A stretch of DNA of 16,176 nt from an uncultured Lachnospiraceae bacterium (GTDB lineage Bacteria; Bacillota; Clostridia; Lachnospirales; Lachnospiraceae). Below the pieces are notes generated by a model that searched no databases, was not told where the DNA came from, and saw only the letters and a program-made list of their open reading frames with translations. Shown here piece by piece: positions 1 to 6,053 of this stretch (position 1 is the stretch's first letter; each line of letters begins with the position of its first letter). Where the stretch lies: contig CAJUJP010000068.1 of assembly GCA_910586615.1 (NCBI GenBank), forward strand, positions 1 through 16,176. Reading direction: 5' to 3'. Position numbers and translations under genes: made by a program.

Positions 1-53
1 CACGGTGGTGTGAGAGGTCGGCTAATCAATTAATGGTTAGCCTCCTACTCGAT
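1..53 (+). mobile_element. 3' end of a group II intron (domain V tail and domain VI), cut by the window edge
   Basis: The first bases (ACGGTGGTGTGAGAGG, 2-17) match what I recall as the domain V/VI junction of bacterial group II introns. Domain VI can be folded: GAGAGG (12-17) pairs with CCT-A-CTC (44-50), leaving A47 unpaired as the branch-point adenosine, and GGCTAA (20-25) pairs with TTAGCC (37-42). The intron would end with AT at 52-53, the usual AY end. The intron-encoded reverse transcriptase and all earlier domains would lie left of the window. The intron runs on the plus strand, antisense to the neighbouring protease gene, and the 3' exon begins at about 54. The class cannot be assigned from this fragment. 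Confidence 0.7.
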
Positions 54-116
54 CCGTAGAACGTTATTTTAAGAGGGTGGATATAAACTTACCCGTCTGC
101 AATCATCTCCGTCAGA

Positions 117-875
117 TCATTGTTCCGCATCGTCATCTGCATTTACACACCGGTTTTTTGGAAGTGTCTTTGTTAGAATTACGGTATAGGAGACAGTCAG
201 CGCAATCATAATAAGGATGTGGATTATATGCTTTTCCATAGAAAGACCTGTTTTATTTGCAAAAGTACTGAGGGTATTTATCGCAGAGTGCGTAATTATA
301 CAAGGGAGCAGACTCCCGCTGCGATAAAATATCGTTACCCACAGAAAACCTACCGCAGCCGCAAAGCCGATCTGCATTAAATTGCTCGCCAGATCCATAC
401 CACTTCCATTGAATAAATTCAGCAAATGCCCTATGCCAAAGGTCACGCTCGAAACGATAATCGCAGATTATAAATTGTCTTTCGCCATTGCCTTAAAAAG
501 AAAGCCTCTGAAAATCACTTCCTCCAAAAATCCAACACAAAGCATACAGACAATGCGGCAGGCAGTGCCCGCCAGTGAATAATTAACAGCAAAACCGTTC
601 CAGAGATTTTCTGAGGCCAGTATGATCAGCGGCACATAGTAAAGTAATTGACGGGCAGGTACTGAAGATCTGCATAGTCCATACCGTTTCCATAATCTGT
701 TCTTCCAAATAAAAGCAATCAGGATAACTGTCTGTAAGACACAAAAAATGGCATTTGCAGAATATGTAATCCCGATTTTTTCATTCAGCGGATATGCCAG
801 GGATTGCAGAACACAGTAAATCACAATCCAGACGATCGCAAAGGTTATTTCACTTTTTCCATATAATTTTTTCAT
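117..875 (-). pseudogene. CPBP-family intramembrane metalloprotease (CAAX protease/bacteriocin-processing type), broken by one stop codon
   Basis: Both halves lie in one reading frame, 252 codon positions apart from the final stop, interrupted only by TAA at 468-470 (codon 136). The N-terminal part has hydrophobic membrane segments and the first catalytic motif EEVIFRG (E118, E119, R123). After the stop come FGIGH (F146-H150) and HSAIN (H196, N200), the other two metal-binding motifs of the CPBP (ABI) family, so all active-site elements survive in the DNA but are separated. Families like this process prenylated proteins or peptides, or give bacteriocin self-immunity, in the membrane. An AGGAGG site lies 7 bases before ATG 873-875, and the start overlaps the TetR stop (ATGA), so the two were translated together. 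A lysine or glutamine codon is the likely ancestor of the stop. A truncated 135-aa product could still be made but would lack two motifs. Reads should confirm the stop is not an assembly error. Confidence 0.85.
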
Positions 876-1447
876 TTCGTATCCTCCTGTGTGGCCAGTA
901 TTGCACCATGATAAGCCCGTTCCAGATGAACTTCTATAAGATCCTCATCATAAGCCAGTGAATTGTTCGCAATCAAACTTGCATACCCGTGGACAAATAA
1001 GAAAACGGTCAGAAAGATTTCTTTTACCTGCTCTATACTGCCTCCTCCAACGGCTTCCTGCATTGCCAGAATAACAGGCATAAGCTCCGCATCGTCTATC
1101 ATTTCAGGCAGCGTGGTTCCATTGAAACCATCCGACTGAAAAAGGAAACGAAACAAATGGGGTTCTTCAATCGCGAAGCGGATATAATTCAATCCAATCC
1201 CCAGCATAACGCCTTTCTGCGGGTTATGAATATGCATCAGATATTCCGAATGATAACGATCTGCCTTTGCATAGACCGTCTTTTTTAATGCCTCAATTGT
1301 CGCAAAATGATACATAACGGGCTGTGTGGAACAATTCAGCTTTTCCGATACGGTTCTTGCATTGATATTTTCCACGCCTTCGCTGCGAACGATCTCGAAA
1401 GCAGCATCCACAATCATATCTTTTGTAATTTTTGCTTTTGGCGGCAC
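872..1447 (-). CDS. TetR/AcrR-family transcriptional regulator
   Basis: This is a 191-aa DNA-binding repressor-type protein. The N-terminal ~60 residues form the TetR helix-turn-helix domain (ITKDMIVDAAFEIVRSEG, then ARTVSEKLNCSTQPVMYHF as recognition region). The C-terminal ligand/dimerisation part carries LGIGLNYIRFAIEEPHLFRFLF, which resembles the WHG-type C-terminal domain of many clostridial TetR proteins. I place the start at GTG 1445-1447, because AGGAGG at 1456-1461 stands 8 bases before it; the longer reading from GTG 1454-1456 would overlap the ribosome binding site. The stop overlaps the start of the CPBP protease gene by ATGA, so the regulator probably controls its own two-gene unit. 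A perfect consensus promoter and a palindrome lie directly upstream. The inducer is unknown. Confidence 0.88.
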   Translation of the reverse strand: MPPKAKITKDMIVDAAFEIVRSEGVENINARTVSEKLNCSTQPVMYHFATIEALKKTVYAKADRYHSEYLMHIHNPQKGVMLGIGLNYIRFAIEEPHLFRFLFQSDGFNGTTLPEMIDDAELMPVILAMQEAVGGGSIEQVKEIFLTVFLFVHGYASLIANNSLAYDEDLIEVHLERAYHGAILATQEDTK

Positions 1448-1474
1448 TTGATACACCTCCTTATATATAATTTA

Positions 1475-1486
1475 TGTTATATAACA
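1475..1486. promoter_or_regulatory. Candidate TetR operator: perfect 12-bp palindrome
   Basis: TGTTATATAACA is its own reverse complement. It lies just downstream of the -10 box of the TetR-gene promoter and covers the expected transcription start (about 1483), between promoter and ribosome binding site. A bound repressor here would block initiation. Position and symmetry are seen; binding by the neighbouring TetR protein is inferred. The surrounding sequence is very AT-rich, which makes chance palindromes more likely. Confidence 0.55.
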
Positions 1487-1489
1487 ATA

Positions 1490-1518
1490 ATTATAATTAA
1501 CGACCGGGGTATTGTCAA
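1490..1518 (-). promoter_or_regulatory. Consensus sigma-A promoter of the TetR-CPBP unit
   Basis: Read on the minus strand, TTGACA (1513-1518) and TATAAT (1490-1495) are both perfect matches to the sigma-A consensus, with exactly 17 bases between them. The predicted start near 1483 gives a short leader before the GTG start at 1447. So strong a promoter usually needs a repressor, which fits the palindrome just downstream. Confidence 0.85.
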
Positions 1519-1672
1519 TAGAGTTTAAAGAAATGGGCAGGTACTGAAAAGGGGTTGATTTTCTCATTTTATATGGCGGCAGGAGGATATTTCATTTCAC
1601 AGGAAAGGGCACTTTATGGAACTTGCAGAAGCACCTGTGAGCATAATTTACATAAATCCGGGCAAGAATATT

Positions 1673-1701
1673 TTGACTTGCTTATGATTTGCTATTATAA
1701 T
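1673..1701 (+). promoter_or_regulatory. Sigma-A promoter of relA/spoT
   Basis: TTGACT (1673-1678) and TATAAT (1696-1701) are separated by 17 bases, and transcription should start near 1708. The rest of the 332-bp gap between the TetR gene and relA (1448-1788) holds the divergent TetR promoter and no supported gene. The leader between 1708 and the start codon at 1789 is about 80 nt and contains an inverted repeat. Confidence 0.75.
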
Positions 1702-1716
1702 AAGGAGTAAACGGTA

Positions 1717-1758
1717 TATATTGTTACACTTTCGCACAGTGTGAGCGGTAACGATATA
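1717..1758 (+). promoter_or_regulatory. Leader stem-loop in the relA/spoT 5' untranslated region
   Basis: TATATTGTTAC (1717-1727) pairs with GTAACGATATA (1748-1758) over 11 base pairs with one U-G wobble. The enclosed 20 nt can form a smaller hairpin (CAC, 1735-1737, with GTG, 1741-1743). An alternative pairing of ACACT (1726-1730) with AGTGT (1738-1742) excludes part of the outer stem. No U-run follows, so it is not an intrinsic terminator. It would sit at the extreme 5' end of the message. It may stabilise the mRNA or bind a protein; nothing in the sequence decides between these. Confidence 0.45.
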
Positions 1759-1788
1759 GGACAATTCAGATGAGCGGCTGGTGAGTCT

Positions 1789-4098
1789 ATGACAGAAGAA
1801 AAGAGAGAAGTCATTATTGATGACGGAAGAATCGAATCAATTGAAGAGTTTCAGACTCCTGAGACATTGTATAAGGAGCTTATTAGCCGTGTGCGCAAAT
1901 ATCATCCCTCGGATGATATTTCACTGATTGAGAAAGCATATCAGATCGCAAACGATGCTCATAAGGATCAGGTACGAAAGTCGGGGGAGCCTTATATCAT
2001 ACATCCACTGTATGTTTCCATTATTCTTGCGGATCTGGAAATGGATAAAGAAACAATTGTGGCCGGGCTTCTGCATGATGTGGTAGAAGACACGATCATG
2101 ACTGATGAACAGATCAGAGACGAGTTCGGTGCGGATGTGGCCCTTCTGGTGGACGGTGTCACGAAGCTGGCAAAACTGAATTTTCAGGGGGAGAATCACA
2201 CCGACCGGGACAGGGATGCAGAGAAACTGGAACGGCAGGCGGAGAACCTGCGTAAAATGTTTCTCGCCATGGCAAGAGATATCCGTGTGATACTGATCAA
2301 GCTGGCAGACAGGCTTCATAATATGAGGACACTGCAGCATATGCGGCCGGAGAAACAGCAGGAGATTGCAAGGGAAACGCTGGACATTTATTCTCCCATC
2401 GCCCAGAGGCTGGGCATATCGAAAATCAAGGTTGAACTGGATGATTTATCTTTAAAATATCTGGAACCGGAGGCTTATTATGATCTGGTCGATAAAATCG
2501 CTATTCGTAAGAATGTGCGTGAACAGTACATTCAGACCATCGTTGACGAAGTAAGCGTACACATTGAGGGCGCCGGCATCAGGGCACAGATCGACGGGCG
2601 TATCAAGCATTTTTTCAGCATATACAAGAAAATGAAAAATCAGAACAAGACCATAGATCAGATCTATGATCTGTTTGCAGTACGTATTATTGTAGATTCG
2701 GTGAAGGATTGTTATGCGGCGCTGGGCGTGATCCATGAGATGTATAAACCCATTCCCGGCCGTTTCAAGGATTATATCGCCATGCCCAAGGCTAATATGT
2801 ATCAATCTCTGCACACTACGCTGATCGGCAGTACAGGGCAGCCTTTTGAGATACAGATCAGAACCTATGAGATGCATAAGGCCGCGGAGTATGGTATTGC
2901 CGCCCACTGGAAATACAAAGAGGCTTCTGACGGTAAGAAGGTGGAGACCCAGGAAGAAGAAAAGCTTGTATGGCTGCGCCAGATTCTGGAATGGCAGCGT
3001 GACATGTCGGATAACAAGGAATTTATGAAGCTTTTGAAGAGCGATCTGAATCTTTTTTCCGACAGCGTATATTGTTTCACACCTACCGGCGACGTGAAGA
3101 ATCTGCCGGCAGGCTCTACCACAATTGATTTTGCATACAGCATTCACAGTGCGGTGGGAAACCGGATGATCGGTGCAAGGGTCAACGGAAAACTGGTTAC
3201 CATTGACTATGAGATCAGAAACGGAGACCGGGTGGAGATCATGACATCCCAGAACTCCAAGGGACCGAGCCGTGACTGGCTGAATGTGGTCAAGAGTACC
3301 CAGGCGAAGAATAAGATCAACCAGTGGTTTAAGAATGAACTGAAAGATGATAATATTGTCAAGGGTAAAGAATTGATTGCCAGCTACTGTAAGGCGAAAG
3401 CGATCAATCCCATAGATGTGCTGATTCCGAAATATCAGGAAGGCATCATGAAGAAGTACGGTTTTCAGGACTGGGATTCTGTTCTGGCGGCCATCGGGCA
3501 CGGCGGCCTCAAGGAAGGTCAGATCGTCAACCGTATGCAGGAGATGTACGAGAATGACCACAGACGGGAGATGACGGACGAAGAGGTTCTTGCGGAGGTG
3601 GAAGAAAGCGCTCTGATTAACAGAAGCCGGGTTCAGAAAGGCAACAGCGGCATTGTTGTCAAAGGCATACACGATGTGGCGGTGCGTTTTTCCAAATGCT
3701 GCAGTCCTGTGCCGGGGGATGAGATCGTCGGGTTTGTTACAAGAGGCCGGGGAATTTCCATTCACAGGACAGACTGTCTCAATATCATGAACCTGCCGGA
3801 GATCGATCGCAACAGGCTGATCGATGCAGACTGGCAGCAGACGGAAGCGGTGGACGGAAGCTATTTTGCGGAGATCAGCATTTATGCAAATAACAGGAAC
3901 GGTCTGCTGGCCGATATTTCCCGCGCGCTTACGGAGAAAGAAATAGATATATTGTCATTAAATACCAGAGTGAGCAAGCAGGGTACGGCTACCATCATGG
4001 TCAGCTTCGAGATTCGCAGCAGAGAGGAACTGCAGCGCATTATTGACAAGATTCGCACCATCGAGAGTGTGATTGATATTGAGCGGACTACGGGATAG
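1789..4098 (+). CDS. relA: Bifunctional (p)ppGpp synthetase/hydrolase, RelA/SpoT (Rel) family
   Basis: This 769-aa cytosolic enzyme makes and degrades the stringent-response alarmone (p)ppGpp. The N-terminal HD hydrolase domain (about 45-200) keeps its metal ligands: H72, H96-D97 in LLHDVVEDT, and D174 in ADRLHNMR. The synthetase domain (about 235-380) has the RFKDYI loop (325-330) and EIQIRT (354-359); the basic RxKD signature is that of bifunctional Rel enzymes rather than hydrolase-dead RelA. The regulatory half holds a TGS domain (about 425-485), a helical region, a zinc-finger/conserved-cysteine region (C637, C638, H659, C663) and a C-terminal ACT domain (about 692-769). Length and order are normal, so it should be fully active. 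The ribosome binding site is weak (GGTGAG, 3 bases before ATG), which may keep expression low. It has its own promoter and structured leader. Some databases would name it spoT or rel. Confidence 0.97.
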   Translation: MTEEKREVIIDDGRIESIEEFQTPETLYKELISRVRKYHPSDDISLIEKAYQIANDAHKDQVRKSGEPYIIHPLYVSIILADLEMDKETIVAGLLHDVVEDTIMTDEQIRDEFGADVALLVDGVTKLAKLNFQGENHTDRDRDAEKLERQAENLRKMFLAMARDIRVILIKLADRLHNMRTLQHMRPEKQQEIARETLDIYSPIAQRLGISKIKVELDDLSLKYLEPEAYYDLVDKIAIRKNVREQYIQTIVDEVSVHIEGAGIRAQIDGRIKHFFSIYKKMKNQNKTIDQIYDLFAVRIIVDSVKDCYAALGVIHEMYKPIPGRFKDYIAMPKANMYQSLHTTLIGSTGQPFEIQIRTYEMHKAAEYGIAAHWKYKEASDGKKVETQEEEKLVWLRQILEWQRDMSDNKEFMKLLKSDLNLFSDSVYCFTPTGDVKNLPAGSTTIDFAYSIHSAVGNRMIGARVNGKLVTIDYEIRNGDRVEIMTSQNSKGPSRDWLNVVKSTQAKNKINQWFKNELKDDNIVKGKELIASYCKAKAINPIDVLIPKYQEGIMKKYGFQDWDSVLAAIGHGGLKEGQIVNRMQEMYENDHRREMTDEEVLAEVEESALINRSRVQKGNSGIVVKGIHDVAVRFSKCCSPVPGDEIVGFVTRGRGISIHRTDCLNIMNLPEIDRNRLIDADWQQTEAVDGSYFAEISIYANNRNGLLADISRALTEKEIDILSLNTRVSKQGTATIMVSFEIRSREELQRIIDKIRTIESVIDIERTTG

Positions 4099-4182
4099 CG
4101 GCACCCGGAGAGACATCCGGATGGTACTTGAATGCAGCATGTATATTGGGATAGATATTCAATATGAGAACAGGAGAATAGA

Positions 4183-4310
4183 TTGAAAAATCAAAGATTT
4201 TTCAACTTTCTATTTAAGCAGTATCGCAAGCAGGCTTGCGATATGCATGAGGATTACTGTGAAAAATAAATTTTTCACAGGCAACTTTGTGCCTGCGGCC
4301 CAAAGTTTGC
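4183..4310. repeat. Array of four consecutive hairpins between relA and the MBL hydrolase gene
   Basis: The gene-free gap 4099-4326 is mostly inverted repeats. Hairpin A: TTGAAAAATC (4183-4192), loop AAA, GATTTTTCAA (4196-4205), perfect 10 bp. Hairpin B: TATCGCAAGC (4222-4231), AG, GCTTGCGATA (4234-4243), perfect. Hairpin C: CTGTGAAAAAT (4257-4267), AA, ATTTTTCACAG (4270-4280), perfect 11 bp. Hairpin D: 4281-4293 with 4297-4310, about 12 pairs with one T/C mismatch and one bulge. A and C share the arm TGAAAAAT, so they can also cross-pair. None has a clean terminator U-run, although A on either strand has a short T run inside its stem. It may be a dispersed intergenic repeat. Confidence 0.8.
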
Positions 4311-4326
4311 AGGCTGAGAGAAAGGC

Positions 4327-4971
4327 ATGGTTATTACTATGGGTGAGTTAAAGATCGGGAGGCTGATGCTGGGAATCTGCCAGACCAATTGCTATTTTGT
4401 ATATAAAGAAGGCACGAAGGATGTGATTTTCTTTGATCCGGCAGATAAAGGCGATTACATTTATGAGACACTGAAGGAAAAAGGGCTGCAGGTCAAGGGG
4501 ATTCTGCTGACCCACGGGCATTTCGATCATATATGGGGAACCAATAAACTGCGTGAGTTGTCAGGTGCACCCATCTATGCCTATGAGGAGGAAAAAAATC
4601 TTTGTGAGGACGCTGTGACCAACGTGTCCGATCAGGTGGGGCGGCCGTATACGGTGATCCCTGACCGTTATCTGAAGGACGGGGAAGAAATCACCATAGC
4701 GGACATAACCTGCAGACTGATTGCTACACCGGGACATACGGCGGGAAGCTGCTGCTATTATTTCGAGGAGGACGGCATTCTGATCGCCGGGGATACGCTT
4801 TTTATGGAATCGGTGGGCAGAACGGATCTTGCCACAGGAAGCATGAGCGCACTGGCCAGATCGGTCAAAGAAAGACTCTTTGTACTGCCCGATGAGACAA
4901 AGGTATACCCGGGGCATGGAGATTTTACGACGATCGGACATGAGAAAAAGTACAATCCTTTTGTGCAGTAA
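4327..4971 (+). CDS. Metallo-beta-lactamase-fold hydrolase, glyoxalase II-like
   Basis: The 214-aa soluble protein carries the metal-binding set of the family: THGHFDH (H63, H65, D67, H68), GHT (H137), the bridging aspartate in AGDTLF (D155/156 region) and PGHGD (H197). The GRTDL signature (164-168) is typical of the small glyoxalase II-like/YcbL group, whose members hydrolyse thioesters such as S-lactoylglutathione or related thiol adducts; clostridia often lack glutathione, so the true substrate is uncertain. The start at ATG 4327 follows GAGAGAAAGG at close spacing; ATG 4339 is an alternative that removes four residues and would match the usual family start better. The gene lies alone between the hairpin array and traX. 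No promoter stands out. Confidence 0.9.
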   Translation: MVITMGELKIGRLMLGICQTNCYFVYKEGTKDVIFFDPADKGDYIYETLKEKGLQVKGILLTHGHFDHIWGTNKLRELSGAPIYAYEEEKNLCEDAVTNVSDQVGRPYTVIPDRYLKDGEEITIADITCRLIATPGHTAGSCCYYFEEDGILIAGDTLFMESVGRTDLATGSMSALARSVKERLFVLPDETKVYPGHGDFTTIGHEKKYNPFVQ

Positions 4972-5081
4972 AAATAGCCCGGAGAATGCAGGAACAAAAG
5001 GGGGAATCCGGGAGAAAACAGAACCCGGCGAAAGAGAAAGAACAGTTAAAGTCACACCAGAATGATAAAATAGTGTAATAT

Positions 5082-5118
5082 GATAGGCGATTGCAGAATT
5101 TTGTGTAGATCGCCTATC
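5082..5118. promoter_or_regulatory. 10-bp inverted repeat upstream of the TraX-family gene
   Basis: GATAGGCGAT (5082-5091) and ATCGCCTATC (5109-5118) are perfect inverted copies around a 17-nt AT-rich centre. No T-run follows, so it is not a typical intrinsic terminator for the gene upstream. It lies 33 bp before the TraX start, where it could be an operator or an mRNA leader hairpin. TAATAT at about 5077-5082 just before it is a possible -10 box, without a convincing -35. Confidence 0.4.
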
Positions 5119-5150
5119 TCAATGTCCGGGCCGGAGCCGGGGAGATTAAA

Positions 5151-5936
5151 ATGGAGACAGAGACAAAGTTACAGGGTATTTCGGGAAAAGAGCGAATGGG
5201 AATGAGCAGAGATGCCATAAAGTATGTGGCGATGTTTACCATGCTGCTCAATCATATTGCGCATGTGTTTTTCACCCGCGGGACGCCGCTGTATGAGATT
5301 TTTGAGGATATCGGTTATTTTACGGCGCCTGTGATGTGTTATTTTATGGTGGAAGGATTTGCGTATACCCGCTCGAAGATGAAGTACGGGTTCAGGCTGT
5401 TGTTGTTTGCCGTAATCTCGCAGATTCCCTATACGCTGGCATTTCATTACGGAAACCTGAATATGATCTATACGCTATTGTGCTGTTTCCTGATCCTGAC
5501 GGTGATGGAACGGATCTGGCATCCATTTCTCAAGACACTGCTCTGTATTCTTTTGACGCTGGTAACCTGTGTCGGAGACTGGGCGTTTCTTGCGCCGATC
5601 TACACGGTTCTTTTTTATAACAGCAGGGGCAGGACAGGGAAGACGGCTTTCAGTTTCGGCGTGGCTTATGTCCTTTTTGTGCTCCTTAACATACCCATGT
5701 ATGCCATGTCATGCGGTGCATTTACACTGTCTGCGGTTATCCATGCAATGTTTGCCGGTGGGGGTATCATAGCAGCGGCGGTGGTGGTGCTGGTATTTTA
5801 TAACGGCAGACGGTCCGAAAAGGGCAGAAATTTTGCAAAATGGTTTTTTTACATATTCTATCCGGCACATCTGATGATTTTATGTCTGATGAAAAAATAT
5901 ATAGATTCTGTGGGCGCGGTTTTTATCAGCTGGTGA
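5151..5936 (+). CDS. TraX-family integral membrane protein (putative acetyltransferase)
   Basis: This 261-aa protein is very hydrophobic, with roughly seven to eight predicted membrane segments starting near residue 23 (IKYVAMFTMLLNHIAHVFF). The N-terminal pattern of a basic residue, a hydrophobic helix and LNH, the central YTLLCC helix, and the end motif KWFFYIFYPAHLMILCL (about 230-246) are characteristic of the TraX family. F-plasmid TraX N-acetylates pilin, but chromosomal Firmicute homologues have no known substrate and are thought of as acyltransferases with similarity to acyltransferase-3 enzymes. GGGGAGA stands about 6 bases before ATG 5151. There are no conjugation genes nearby, so a pilin role is unlikely here. 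It is preceded by a perfect inverted repeat. Confidence 0.85.
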   Translation: METETKLQGISGKERMGMSRDAIKYVAMFTMLLNHIAHVFFTRGTPLYEIFEDIGYFTAPVMCYFMVEGFAYTRSKMKYGFRLLLFAVISQIPYTLAFHYGNLNMIYTLLCCFLILTVMERIWHPFLKTLLCILLTLVTCVGDWAFLAPIYTVLFYNSRGRTGKTAFSFGVAYVLFVLLNIPMYAMSCGAFTLSAVIHAMFAGGGIIAAAVVVLVFYNGRRSEKGRNFAKWFFYIFYPAHLMILCLMKKYIDSVGAVFISW

Positions 5937-6053
5937 AGATCAGTGAGCCGGATTGATTTCTATTAACCTGATGCAGACAGGGCTGCTGAGGCGGCAGAAC
6001 CAGGTGATGTGTTATTACGCAAACTATAACGGCAGGGAAGCAGGAGTATGGTG

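Noticed and set aside
1573..1710. 45-codon plus-strand frame between the TetR gene and relA
   Set aside because: No ribosome binding site before its ATG, and it runs over the relA -35 and -10 boxes; chance frame.
2452..3765. 437-aa open frame on the minus strand inside relA
   Set aside because: It is exactly opposite a well-supported enzyme gene, has no recognisable domain, and its composition (many H, L, I, R) is that of a codon-bias shadow.
4183..4310. CRISPR array as an explanation for the hairpin cluster
   Set aside because: The units differ in sequence and are inverted repeats, not direct repeats with equal spacers; no cas genes are nearby.
4984..5032. CCGGG/CCCGG inverted repeat after the MBL hydrolase gene as a terminator
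   Set aside because: Only five base pairs with an 11-nt loop and no T-run afterwards.
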